A stretch of DNA of 46,195 bases from Parachlorella kessleri (GCA_001598975.1 BBXU01001786.1:1-46195); one strand, 5' to 3'. Positions 12,601 to 23,668 are shown, counted from the stretch's first letter. Notes: a model not told the origin generated them from the letters alone. Numbers and translations: made by a program.

Positions 12601-14177
12601 TCATTATGCCTTGCTGTGCAGGACTGATGCTGCAATAGCTATGCTCACACGCACTGCCAGCACTCTGCTGCTGCATGCCGGTGTACCTTCTAGATTTGGG
12701 AAGACTGAGTACTTGTCCAGAGATTCAGGGATCTGGCTTGGTGTGCAAGATACCAACCTAATCAACCATGGTCTGCAGGTTGGGAGCCTGCTAAGCACCA
12801 TCCGCTACCTGAGGGCCTCTGGCGGAGGCGATGCGGAAGATGTGACTGGCATGCTAAAGGTAGGGTCAGGTCAAGAGTGCACCCTATCACCAACTTCCCC
12901 ACCTCAAAGGTGCAACTGTGTGACTTACTTTCATTCGATACGATCCGCTATGACCTGTTGTGAGTGCCACACATGAGCAAAGCTGACTGTAGGTGAGGCT
13001 CTGCTGCATATGCACATATGTGATCGATGCTGCAGAAAGTGACAGAGCTCAGCTGGGAGTCGTCCACCCGCCTGCTGATCCACTTTGGTGATGCTCCCTG
13101 CCACGGCAACAAGTACCATGGTGGATATGCGCGCAATGGGGCGGACAGATACCCGCTTGGCGACCCCAACGGTTGGTGGGCTTGGTCATGGCTAAAGCTT
13201 GTGGCCGAGGGGTTCGCCCGCCGGATGTATAGGGACCTGAGCCTACTCTCCATGCCTCAACAGGTCACTTTCAGTGTGTCAATCCTAGCTGTGTTTTCAA
13301 TCCCCATGGTTGTTTCCACTGTGGTAAGACTCCATATTTAGCCTGTAGCAAACGGCAGTGACTGCCTGCGTAGTAGCATCCTGGTCAAGATTGCACTTCT
13401 AAGTGTGATAAGATTGTGACTAACATGCAAGGGTGGCGGAAAGCCTGTATGACTAGACTAGACTGAGCCTACTCTCCTTGGTTGCAGCCGTACCCCGCCA
13501 TGGCTGCTAACAGTGTTCACCATACATTCCCGGTGGCAGGCACCATGCTCTCCAGTTCCCACGCACCGTGACCAACCTATTCGCTCTCTGTGCTGCAGGC
13601 CTTGTGCCTGAGCAGCTGCTGGAGAAGCTGATCTGCACCCGGGTGGACTACCATTTTGCCCGCATCTGCCACCACACCGACATGATGACAGGCATCTTCA
13701 GCAAGGTGTACGAGGGCGCACCCGCAGGGGCAGCCGTGTTTGAGATACATGTGAGTCTGGTGGGCAGGGATACATAACATCTTGAAGTACACCACCTTGT
13801 GTAGCAAGATTGAGCGAGTTAGTCCCCTGTACTCATTGCTCGACTGTCTCTTAGTATTGTGCAGTGTGAGCTACAGCCACCGCCTTTCAAAGATTGCACT
13901 TTTCTGCTAAAAAGCTGGTCTGCAGAGCTGTGGGACCTAACAGTATGCTTTCCCAGCCTTGTGCCACCGCCCTGCAATCACATGTCAGCTGCGGCACCCT
14001 TCGTCCTGCTGCCCTTGCTTGCAGGACTATGCCTCCTCTGCTGACAGATTTATTGATGTGGTGGTCAAGAGCCTGACCTCCAGCATGCGCCGCAGCTACA
14101 GGGGGGGATACACCTCCTCCTCCAGCTCTGATGGGGGCATCGAGGTGGTGCTGCCCCCTGCCTTTGCTGGGCTGTGA
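9697..14177 (+). CDS. von Willebrand A-domain protein of the VwkA (alpha-kinase) type, lacking the kinase domain
   Basis: Twelve exons join in phase: 9697-9774, 10287-10461, 10780-10904, 11119-11188, 11370-11473, 11706-11831, 12062-12148, 12500-12580, 12779-12859, 13036-13171, 13599-13750 and 14025-14177 (TGA), giving 455 residues. The N-terminal third is charged and probably coiled coil (EELEGMTEEQIQARIQELEA; MIEKLEREKEALRAKNAQLE). A vWA domain follows: CIAMDLTGSM is the MIDAS DxTGS-type loop, then AFVGYRDFGHEAGDAQHVVV, GGGDAEDVTGML, LLIHFGDAPCHGNKYH, YPLGDPNG and a late HHTDMM helix. These motifs match the vWA part of Dictyostelium VwkA-type alpha-kinases. The protein stops about 80 residues after the vWA domain, with no kinase. 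Two introns start with GC (after 10904 and 11188). The alpha-kinase half lies in the next plus-strand gene. The start could be extended because GTGCAG just before the ATG could also be an acceptor. Confidence 0.85.
9918..10286. mobile_element. Possible SINE-like or foldback insertion within intron 1 of the VWA gene
   Basis: The 3' part of this intron is unusually rich in palindromes. GCAGGCGGG and CCCGCCTGC flank a 4-base loop at 10099-10120, GCCCC/GGGGC pair near 9977-9990, and CCGGGTTCGAACCCG at about 10203-10217 contains a sequence fitting the RNA polymerase III B box (GGTTCGAACCC, 10206-10216). An A-rich stretch with GGGAAAGAT repeated lies at the left end. No clear A box, tRNA cloverleaf or target-site duplication was found, so the mobile-element reading is tentative. 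Confidence 0.35.
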
Positions 14178-14389
14178 ATATGCATGACTATGCAGCACTA
14201 CAGTGGAGTCACCCACAAGTTGTGTGTGTGCGCCCCATTCCCGTCTTGAGTGAGGACTGCCACTGGCTCTTGCCTTATGCAATCCCTGCAATTTTTGTTT
14301 GTTGAGTCGGCAACCTGTTGCAACAGGTCAGCAATGGGTTGCACAGTTGCTGGCAGATTGGCGCTGGGGTGGGAAGGATTGCCCATGCC

Positions 14390-14394
14390 TGTAA
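14390..14394 (+). terminator. TGTAA polyadenylation signal for the VWA gene
   Basis: TGTAA lies 213 bases after the VWA gene stop codon. TGTAA is the usual green-algal poly(A) signal. Confidence 0.5.
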
Positions 14395-14822
14395 CGATAC
14401 CGCTCCAAGGGTTGGCGATGACACGCAGGCGCCTTACTGGGCAGCATGCTTCCTTGGTTACGCTAAAGGGCCATAACTGAAGGTGGCCACAGACAAGCAC
14501 TGCAGCCGCACTGCAGATACGTGTTGTGTGTGAAAACCAGTGTTGCTGTGGGGCAGGTCCGGCTTTGCCGCTGGATATCAGCACGATGTAGTCATACCCT
14601 TCGGTTATTATTGTTTGTGTTGCATGGTTGCATGATATATCATTAAACAGACCTTTTAACATGCAGTGGTACACGCACATGGTGGTGCCGTGGTGCCACT
14701 AGGCTTAATTGTGGCACATGGCTGCCGTACTCGACTGCCTTGACAATCACAGGAAGCAACAAAGAGGAGCAAGGTCGTGTGACCTGGCGCAGCATGTCCC
14801 ATATTGGAGAACCTTGCATACG

Positions 14823-14827
14823 TTACA
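14823..14827 (-). terminator. TGTAA polyadenylation signal for the 658-aa gene
   Basis: TTACA on the plus strand reads TGTAA on the minus strand, about 20 bases after that gene's stop codon. It supports the last exon chosen for the model. Confidence 0.5.
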
Positions 14828-14846
14828 ACAAGGGAAATAGCAGCCA

Positions 14847-17252
14847 TCAGGTGCCCCGAACGAATCTCCAGCATTTTGTCCAGCACTTAACCAAGAAGTT
14901 TTCACTGGACCCCTCCTGGGTCCCTGCAGTAGGGGTGCATGCTGTGTCTCCATCTGCTCCCAAAGAGGCTGACTGATAGCCAGCCTCCACCCTATCACGT
15001 GCTGAAACCCTCCCCGGCAGTGTCACAATGCCTGACCCGGCTGCCGCTCTCCTGCCACTGGTTTGAGAGCTTGCCACATCTGCATAGCTCGGTTCCCTTT
15101 GAGCCACAGGTCCAGCCGCTGGGGGCTCAGCATCGCTACGCCTACTGCCACATGGCGCCTGGGACTGATGCATATGAATGCGTGTGCGAGTGGGCTCATC
15201 TTGCAGGGGGCGCCGCTGGTATGGCCCTGGCTGCCAAGGTTGCTGCCAAGGGTTTTGTGGTGGGGTGGGCGGGCTGGGTCCTGGGCTTGAGTCTCCCCTG
15301 GGGGTAGCACTTGCTGTGACTGCAAGTTGTGACTGGCCCGCAAGATGCCAGCCAGATCCCTGCATGGAAGCCAAGCAAGTACTAGGTGACCTTTCCATGA
15401 TCAACTAATCAAATCCAGCACGTGAGGCGACTGAGAGCATACATGACCACTTGTATAAGGTCGGTGCAAAGATTGATGGCTCCATGAAGACCAAGGGTGG
15501 GGCAACTTGCGGGTTAGCCATGGCATGGGAAGCGGCATGCATTAAAGCCACACGGCGTTGCGACCCAGTGCAACCCTAGTATGGCAGCGGGTATGAAAAG
15601 CTAGATCTTTTGGTGCCCTTACCTTCAGCTGTGCTGTTGCCCTAGGTGGAGATGCCTGCCTGCTGGCAAGCTGGACCTTGTCCGCACAGTAGGCAAATAG
15701 CGACTCTAGCTGCCCCAGCGCATTGACACATATCCGGCGTAGCTGCTGACACCTGCCAGGAGGCAGCCAGGAAACCCCGCTGCTATCTGCCACCGTCGCC
15801 AAAGCCTCCCTTAGGTCCAGTACCTGAGCTGGAGGCACATGACAGAGGCCCCTCCTCTCCATCACAATGGACAGTTGCAGGGCTGCATGTACATACCCCA
15901 AGAGTATCCTTGCTGCCTGATTCCTGTCCCTGGGAAGCCCAGTCCAGCACTGAGGAGTCCCACTTGCAGCGGCTGCCCCTCCAGCTGCACTGTTTGCTCC
16001 ATCAGCTGGCTCCTGCTGCTGGACTCCCAGGTGCAGGCAGCGCAGGAGCAGCTCCATAAGGCCCCTGGTATGCTCTTTAGTCAGCTCCCGAGCTTCATAT
16101 CTGCTACTGTCAACCCCCTGCAGGAAGGACAGGCCACAGAAGCAGACCCGTAAACAGTAAGCCGTTAATTGTGCTGCGTATATATGCCTGCATGCTGTGG
16201 CAACTCCAGAGCATCATCATGCAGAACAAACATGAGATACTGCCATTGCAACTTCCACTGTGTGATGCAGGCCAGTGAATTACCTTGGACATGCAGCACA
16301 CAATCTCCGCCAGACCCAGCAGCGGCCCCTGCTCAGTGAACCAGCCATCCTTGAGGCTGCCTTTGCTGGTCAGGCGGGTAGTAGCTGTGCTGAGGAAGTA
16401 GTCAACCAGCTTCCTGCAGCCTGCTGAGCTGCCAGTGTTGCTGCCAAAACCGCTGCCATAGTAGCTGCCACAGCTGGGATATGGGTTTAGGCAGAGCACA
16501 CGGGCGGCCTGCAGTGCCCACTGCTGGACTGTGTTGCTCAAAACAACCTTCTCCTGCACTGACAACCTGCCAGCGTCGTTCTCCAATGAGCGGGCAATGT
16601 CCAGAACGGTGGAGCCGTGCTGCCTCACAGTTGCCATTGCCGCTTCTGCACCGCGCTCTGGGTGGATCTGGCTAGGCTGCAAGGCTATCGCTGTGCCAGC
16701 GACAAGGGCGGTCACCACCGCTGCAGGGCCTTCATTTGCCACTGCCCCTGGCCTGCCATACTGCCTGGCCACCTGTTCAAACAAGCTGCAAGCAATGCTG
16801 CCCTCTGCATGGAGCAGCACCTCTGGCTGCACCGGCCTGCTCAGCTGCTGTGCTGGACTACTGTTTCTGCCCCCGGCAGGCTGGCGGTGTGCATAATTGA
16901 CACAATTTATCAGCAGCTGACAGGCGTCAGTATTGATGCATAAGTACTCTGCCAGCTGTTGACGGTTGGCGGCATCCCCAGCTGAGCCCAGCTCAATGAA
17001 GAGGCTAGCCGCTGTTTGCAGCGCTGTCTGCTCGTCAGCTGCTGCAGCTGCCAGCAGCTCTGACAGCTGTGCCGGGCTCTTCCTCAGCTGCTGTTTGAGC
17101 CTGCTGCTGGCAGGCAGCAGGGACAGCAGGTCCAGCAGAAGCCAAGGGTAAGGGTAGCTGCCCGCCTCGTTGCTGCTCCCCTCCACACCATGTCCTCCTG
17201 CAGGCAGCTGGGCTAGCTGCTCCAAACAATTACGAACAGCCTCGTCGGACAT
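14847..17252 (-). CDS. Unrecognised 658-aa helical protein lying antisense between the VWA and alpha-kinase genes
   Basis: Three minus-strand exons join in phase: 17252-16284, 16117-15623 and 15359-14847 (stop). The ATG at 17252 (protein begins MSDEAVRNCLEQL) is chosen because the plus-strand kinase starts only 205 bases upstream of it, leaving little room for another exon; an acceptor just before the ATG (TCCTGCAG) means this is not certain. The first two exons encode Leu/Ala-rich helices interrupted by short Gly/Ser segments (for example around 16400-16470), compatible with an ARM/HEAT-like repeat scaffold. The last exon is Pro/Gln/Ser-rich with a basic middle and contains PSYADVASS. I recognise no family and no catalytic motif. 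A TGTAA about 20 bases after the stop supports the 3' end. It is divergent from the alpha-kinase and convergent with the VWA gene. Confidence 0.7.
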
Positions 17253-17457
17253 CACATCTGCTGCAGGAAGTGCAAAACAGCAGCCAGTGCCTGGCAGCAA
17301 TATCAACTACAAGCAGTACCATGCACGCCCTTGGACGAGCCGATGCGAGTGCAGGCAAACACTGTCAACACACGACCGTGGTGTGTCATGTATTGGACGC
17401 CTTGGGGGTACCCCAGGCTAGTGCTTCCATTCGCAATTGGTATTGGCGATTGATACC
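17253..17457. promoter_or_regulatory. Presumed shared divergent promoter of the 658-aa gene and the alpha-kinase
   Basis: Only 205 bases separate the two opposed start codons. No individual transcription-factor site or clear TATA box is recognised. Confidence 0.45.
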
Positions 17458-19402
17458 ATGCATGCCAGTACCAGCTCAGGCCGGCAGGCTGAACTGCTCA
17501 AAAAACTGCTGGAGATAAGAAAGCTAAAGAAGGAGGAGCAGGAGCTCAAAGCAGAGGTTCGAGAGGAGCTTGCCATTAAGAAGCAGGACCAGAGGCTCAA
17601 GGAGCTTGAGCAGCAGCTGGCTCAAGCCACACTGAATGCCAAAGCCCTGGACCAGCAGCTGTGTTATGGGGCACCTGACTGGTCAGGCGCAGGAGAGCTA
17701 TGGTCCGGCTGGCAGGCAGGCACCGAGGTCACCTACACAGCTAATGCCAGTCATGGCGCTGCCCCGCCTGCTGACATTGTGAGCTGCACAGCAGGCACCA
17801 TGAAGCTGCAGATTTACAAGAAGCCCTTCGCTCAGGGCGGGCTTCGGCAAGCCTTCTATGCCAGGTATGATGCGCCAGGTACGCCAGGTATGATGCGCAG
17901 GACATATACATTGACAGGGTGGCGTGGGGCCTGCACCTTAAGGGTGTACTGGTAGGCACAAGGGCACTGCTACGCATGCAGCTGCAACCGGCTAGTGCTC
18001 CCATGAACAAAACCACAGACAGTAAACACAGCACTTTCTGCAATGCAGGGATGCTGCCGGCCAGCGCTTCGTGGTCAAGCGGGCACTTCAGGAGAGCAGC
18101 AAGCACAAGCGCAACCTGAAAGAAGCCCATGCCCACGCCCATGCTGCCGCCATCAGCCTCCTGGCAGCTGAGCAGTTCCAGCGCAGCATCAAGGGGGCTG
18201 GGCAGCCAGGCCTATCGCTCAAGTCCTTTGGCTACGTGTCAGTCTCAGTCGTCGTCCTGGAGGACAAGGAGGCTCCCAGTGAGTGTGCTGCTGTCGAGAT
18301 GTAGTGGAGACTGCTAAAGCCTTGCTGGAGCCTTAAATAGCTGCCAGGGGCACAGGCAGCCACTGTTCCCGGCCTCCAGCTGTCAGGGTGCTAGTGAAAG
18401 TGTAAATACAAGTGCAACGGATGCTGGGGAGACTATAGCATGCCCAGGGGAACAAGCGGCTGCTAGCGTGGTCAGAGTCAGTGATACCGCCTACCTGCCA
18501 GTTGACTCCATGCAAGGCCTGATAGCAAAGATGTGTGTCATCCATTACAGGTGGCAAGGCGGTGCTGCTCAAGGAACCAATGCTGGAGCCCAAGGCTGGC
18601 TGCAAGTGGGTGAAGTGGACAGTCAATGACGGCCAGGTGCTAGATGGTAAGCTTCACATGGCAGCTTAAAGCTAGCTAGGTATGAAATCCATAACTGCCT
18701 CACCTCATGGCATGGACAGGTCCATCTCCCAGTGCAAATGCTGCAGGCTGCCACTGGGCAGCTGCCAGGTGCGCCAGGCCCCCTCCCGCCCGACCTTGCC
18801 ATACCAGAGTGCATCCCCTCGAATACTCAATCCGTCTGCACCATCCCGCCGCTTGTGCATGCCTGCAGATGGGAAGGCAGATGATGTCGTGCAGGCCTTC
18901 AGCCACTACTCACTGCGCTTTGGGCGCGAGCAGCTCGGCTACGACATGCTGGTGCTGGACGTGCAGGTCAGTTGTTGGCTTCTTGCCTAGGGTGACTACG
19001 CTGCAGTGAAGCGACCTTGTCAGCACTGTCGACAAGCGGAGGTGCCAGCAGCTATCAGCGCGACTCGACATCACTTCCAGGAACCCTCAGCAGCCTGTTA
19101 GCTGAAGCTGCGCCACGGCAGGTGTCGTCGCTCGGCTAAACTGTGGACCCCACCTCCCCTCGATACTCATCCTCTTTGCCCCATGGCTGCAGGGACTAGT
19201 GAAGACAGACCCGGGAGGTGGCAAGTCCTACACACTGACCGACCCCGCTCTGTGCAGCTCTGACAAGAAGCACGGCCCCACAGACCTGGGCAAGCCAGCG
19301 CTCGACACCTTCTTTGGATGTCACACCTGTGGCCCAGGCTGCAATGCGCTAGGATGCCAACGGCTCAGGCCGGCTGGAGAGGTTGGCAGCACCTCCCAGT
19401 GA
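17458..19402 (+). CDS. Alpha-kinase domain protein (VwkA/eEF2K/MHCK superfamily) with N-terminal coiled coil
   Basis: Five exons join in phase: 17458-17864, 18049-18278, 18551-18646, 18869-18966 and 19193-19402 (TGA), giving 346 residues. Residues about 6-70 form a strongly charged heptad-like coiled coil (LLKKLLEIRKLKKEEQEL onward). The alpha-kinase domain follows: KPFAQGGLRQAFYAR (glycine-containing nucleotide loop), RFVVKRAL (ATP-contacting Lys), VLLKEPML, KWVKWTVNDG, AFSHYSLRFG, LVLDVQG (metal-site Asp), LTDPALCS, TDLGKPALDTFF and HTCGPGCNALGC, which supplies the His/Cys ligands of the structural zinc. All core motifs are present, so an active Ser/Thr kinase is expected; substrate unknown. 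Family members such as Dictyostelium VwkA fuse this domain to a vWA domain; here that domain is in a separate upstream gene. Three near-identical donor sequences occur at the end of exon 1. Confidence 0.88.
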
Positions 19403-21128
19403 TGTGTATAGGTGCTACGTGCTGCAGTTGCCTGGTTGCACCCCAGGCGCGTCATGGGCGCTGGCACCGAGGAGCATGCTGCCTGCAAGGGGCACAAGCA
19501 GTTGAGCTCCGCCTGTTGCCGGGGCAGGAAGCAGCAATGGGTTTGTGAGACATATGTTGACCACACAATATTATGCAGTTTCGATCCAAATGACTCCTGG
19601 GCTCTAGTAGTGATCTCCAGGGCTAGAACAAGGGTACATGGAAAGAGCTTCCAATTGAGCTCTGCAGGTGATGTGTGCGGGAATGGATACCACACCATAA
19701 CCTGCTGCTCCACAGGAAAAAGCTCGGTGTGACCACCGGCTACTACAATGATCACACCCTGCCACATGGCTGGATTGCTGCATGCTGAGCGAGTGTAAGA
19801 GGCTGGACTGAGGTAATCATGCAACACAATCCCAAGCTGGATCAGGGGGTGGAACCAGCAGTAACCAACAGGTGGGCAGCAGGTTTGATATACTCATAGT
19901 GTCCAAAGCCTTTTTGCATTGCACCCAACAGTCCTTTTGAACTCGCATCCTTGCCATCGTGGCTGAGAAGCTGCAGGCATCCCACTGTGCAACAGTCTCA
20001 GTAATCTTAACAACCTTAACAAGGGCAGCCAGCGATGCGCAGCAATCTTGTGAGTTCTTGCAAGGCCGCATTCATGTCCCACCACCCAAGTGACCACTCA
20101 CTCTCCTACGCCCTAGTGCCACAGTCCATAGCACTCTAGAGTACCCAGCGATCTCACCGCACAACGCAAACAACACCAGTGACATACAAGATTGCAGCTT
20201 CTGCAGTCGGCTCACCTCTGTGCCTCAAACCCTTAGCAGCGCTGCTCCTGTTTGTGACACCACACTGCATCGCCCGGGGCTGCTGCAACCTGTCACGCTC
20301 TGCCTGGCTTCTTCTCGGTCAAAGTTTGGTCATCAGCGCCTGCGCCTGGGCAGCCACAGGGTGTCCTGCCAGCAAGTAGTTGCCCCTTGTGCAGCGGTCA
20401 CATGTACATAGTTGTGCTGCTGCCAAGCGCTGCCAGCACAGTGTCCCTGCCGGTCCTTGGCTGCTGCTACCTCACCCCTGTCCTTCCCTCGCTCCCTTGG
20501 CGGACGACCTTGCTGCTCTTGCCTTGCCAGCGAGAGCGGAAGGGGGTCGCTGTAGAGGCAGGCAACCACCAACTGGCTGGAACAGGGGCTGCCTCACCCT
20601 CGTGCCAGGTCTGTGAGGTCGCTCCACTAGCAGCATGCAGCTGTCACCGCTGTGTGTCGCAGCCGGTTCACCAGCTGAACCCCCATGGCAGTGGCTGACC
20701 TTGACCTGAGCTGGTACGCGCGTGTCTGCTGGTTAGCCTGGGCAGCACTACGTACGTGGGCATTCGAAGGTTGCTTTTCACACTTGTCCCAAGAGCTGCA
20801 AGCATGCACTGCTCTATGGTAACTAGATCGACCCAAGCCCCTGCTGCTGGGCTCGTCCTACAGCTGCATCATGTTGTAGATAGGTTGAAGCCTAAACCCT
20901 GTAACAAGGCCTGCCAGGCAGCCTGACAGCTTGTTTGACCGCGGTCAGGTCATCTTTCCCGCTTGGTGATAAGGGCACCGCGTCATCGTGGCAGTACCCA
21001 GGATCACGCGTAGCCGCCCAGCCTTCAAAATGCTGCAGTTCCTTCGAATTCTGCACTATTGCTAGCTTACTGGCCATCAACAACTGAAGCCATTCAAGAA
21101 AGCAACCTCAACGGCCCAAACGCTCACC
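19403..21128. other. Intergenic region; right part is the start of duplicated unit 1
   Basis: No supported gene. From roughly 20050 the sequence aligns with the region after about 24790, for example CTGCCAAGC-CTGCCAGCA at about 20412 and 24985, and the block CACCGCGTCATCGTGGCAGT at about 20970 and 25768. The left part is the kinase 3' flank. Confidence 0.6.
19794..19798 (+). terminator. TGTAA polyadenylation signal for the alpha-kinase gene
   Basis: First clear TGTAA after the kinase stop codon, 392 bases downstream, on the plus strand. Confidence 0.45.
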
Positions 21129-23017
21129 ATGGTTGGCAAGGTGTCCGCTGTTGACTACGAGGCAACCTGGTCGTACCCAAAGGAGCAAGACGGTGAGCAT
21201 GGAAGACTGCGTCTCGGTGCTATACGCGTGCAGTGCTTGGCAAAGTTCAGCCTAGCGCAGTACCACTCTGTAAGGGCATGCATGAGCCGCGCATGCAGCT
21301 CCACTCGATACCGGGGCAGCTGTCCATGCCGGAGAGAGCACATCCCAGCTGGTTTGGGCGCCGTACACAACCTAACTGTGCCCTCCTTGTTGTTATGCAG
21401 GCTGGTTCCTTGCTCACAACGCTCTGCGGGCAGATCTGGCGGCGCTGCAAGCGATGCTGGACAACTTTGACACCCAACTCAAGGCTGGAACCAAGCTTGA
21501 GCCTGCCCAGCAGAAGGCCGCCACGCGCTTCCTGGACAGCTTTCTCAAGTTCCTGCACCACCACCACCACAATGGTGAGCTTGCGGCGTGTGCGCACTGC
21601 TCTTGCAGCCCTAGCCTCTCTCAGGCTGCTGGCTCCCTTCACCGGTGCCCCTCAGGGATGCTGAAGGGTTGGTGTCAGAGTGACCTCGTCCCCTGTCCTT
21701 GCTTGCTGGCACAGCTGCAAAGCTTGAAAATCCTGCCATGCTGCTGTATGCCTGCAGAGGACGACATTGTCACCCCGTACCTGGCAACCCGCTGCCAGAT
21801 GCCAGACAAGATCAGTGCCGACCACAAGGAGATGGAGGTGCGAGACGCGCCTGGCTTGATGGCCCAGAAGCTGCCCTTGGTGCATTTGCGCAAGGCAGTG
21901 GCAGGCAGCATGTCTACGTCGTGGCTGCTCCTCTTGTGTAGCAGAACAGGAGTAGCAGAGTAGGAGTCGAATGGCAAAGCCATATCAGTGCTATGCTGGC
22001 GCCCACCTGTGGTCGCCTCGTTTCCGAACACTTCGAGGTCCCTGCAGGTACTGCTAGTGAAGTTTGAGGGCGAGGCCCGCAAGCTGCTGGCTGCCACCAA
22101 CCTGGAGGTGCAGATGCGGCTGCTGCTAGGAACCAAGGTGAGCCATCTCGCTAGCGGCGGCTCCTCCGGCAGCGGGCCTGGCTGCCTTGCCACTGACACA
22201 GCAAAATCTGTTGTCCAGCTGCAGCTGAGCTCCTGTAGATGAGTGGTGCACAACTCGCCAATTCCCTCACCTGCCCCCGCCCCATGCCTGCGCCCGCCCC
22301 ATGTCTGCACTGGTGCCTGGGCCTGTGTCCCTAACCCCTTCCTCCCTTTCCTCAAGTCTGAAATCTCGCTATAGGGTGTGCACAAGGCCTCCACCGCCAT
22401 GTACCAGTTAGTACATTGCTCGTACCTCACCCTGCGCCGTCCCTCAGCTCCCCTGCTGCAGGAGGCGTTTGTCGCCTTCCACCAGCTGAGCCTGGAGCAC
22501 CTGAGGGAGGAGGAGGAGGGGGCCCTGCCCCTCATGCGCAAGCACTTCACCCACAGCGAGATCAAGAAAAACCTGGTGGCCAAGATCTCGCGCAGCATGA
22601 CGGGTGAGGATGTGGGCGTGTTCCTGCGGCCGATGACCAAGGAGCAGCGGCGGGCGTTTGCCAAGCGTGAGGGGATTCCCTTCTTCATCCGCTGGATCCT
22701 GTTCCGCCAGGCGGCCAAGCATGAGAGGTGAGCTGCCCCGCAGCGTGTGATGTGGATGGGTGTGCCTTAAGTGCTTGTGGGTGGGCCATCAGCCGGCATA
22801 GCCTCAGCACTCCTATTTGATGGGAGGTGGGGCCGCGGCTTGCATGGACCTTAGTGGAGGTGTTCTGTGAAAGGATTGCTACGGGCCTGTTGCACCTTAC
22901 AGCTGCATACCATTGTGCTTGACTGAACACCTGGGCTTGACTCTTCCCTGCCGCAGGAAGGTCTGGCAGCCCTTCCAGCGCGAGTGCCTGCCTTTGGGCG
23001 CGGCAAGGTCGGCCTGA
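21129..23017 (+). CDS. Hemerythrin-like (HHE cation-binding) protein, copy 1
   Basis: Six exons join in phase: 21129-21192, 21401-21574, 21758-21837, 22048-22137, 22462-22727 and 22957-23017 (TGA), giving 244 residues starting MVGKVSAVDYEATW. The His/acid pattern of a four-helix hemerythrin is present: GWFLAHNALRADL, FLKFLHHHHHNEDDIVTPYL, DHKEME, AFHQLSLEHLREEEEGALPL and MRKHFTHSEIKK. Members bind a di-iron or other metal centre and sense or carry oxygen, nitric oxide or iron; the actual ligand cannot be told. The C-terminal part (VGVFLRPMTKEQRRAFAKRE, then IPFFIRWILFRQAAK) lies outside the metal helices and is nearly unchanged in copy 2, suggesting a second conserved function. No signal peptide or membrane segment is evident, so a cytosolic location is likely. 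Identity and exon structure are well supported by comparison with copy 2. Confidence 0.87.
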
Positions 23018-23549
23018 AGATAATGCACCTTTCATAGATGCTCCTGCCTTTCTGAGTGAACACAAGCGGCTCTATCTGGGGACACCAGGCTGTGTCCTGA
23101 CAGCCGCTGCCGCATCGTGAAACTGCAAGGCATTGGCAGTGTGACCTGGGAGTATAGCAACGAATGCTGCGCCATTGACTCAAATTTGAAGTGATTGTTA
23201 GACTTGCATCGTGACGGTGCAAGGTATTTTCATTGGTGGGAACCTCCACAGATAAAGACATTGTTGGCACAGCCCAAGGCTGTGCACTTTGTGGTATTCT
23301 TGGTGTTGCTGCATGATCATGAGCCCGTAACTCAGCTCCATTCAGTGAATTGCTTGTCGGAACTTGACCATCCCCGTCCGAGGGTCTCACTATGAACTCA
23401 AAGTGGACCATCTTTGATACCCAATTTTGGAACTTAAAAGGTTCAGCCATTACTCTCTCCGTAGCCCAGCAGACCTCTCAGCAGCTTGCATGAAAGGTTT
23501 AGAGGGGGTTTGGGGTTCGGCTTTTGTGGCCATCCTCGTAGCGACCATG

Positions 23550-23554
23550 TGTAA
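23550..23554 (+). terminator. TGTAA polyadenylation signal, hemerythrin copy 1
   Basis: TGTAA at the position matching 28500-28504 in the second unit (GCGACxAxxTGTAA context), retained although the surrounding noncoding sequence has diverged. Confidence 0.5.
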
Positions 23555-23668
23555 CAGAGAATTGGCTATGACAGGCGGCTAGAACAAGGATATGAGTAAA
23601 TGAAGTTTGAACGCCACCTGTACGACCCTCAATCACATCCCTAACAAACACAACTGTGTGCTCTACTC

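Larger units (their letters stand above)
14178..14846. other. Convergent 3' untranslated regions
   Basis: The plus-strand VWA gene and the minus-strand 658-aa gene end tail to tail here. No additional gene is seen. Confidence 0.6.

Noticed and set aside
17864..17950. A 23-base tandem duplication as a frameshift (or a 23-base intron) in the alpha-kinase
   Set aside because: Joining the donor at 17864 to the acceptor at 18049 gives FYAR-DAAGQRFVVK in phase, the expected kinase sequence. The duplication is therefore intronic.
9697..19402. One single gene running through both the vWA and alpha-kinase domains
   Set aside because: The vWA exon at 14025 runs to a stop with a TGTAA downstream, and a well-formed minus-strand gene with its own poly(A) signal lies between. 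It is kept as a point to test by RNA, not as the model.
21556..21574. The HHHHH run as an engineered His tag
   Set aside because: It occurs in both diverged paralogues, across a natural exon and in the expected hemerythrin ligand position.
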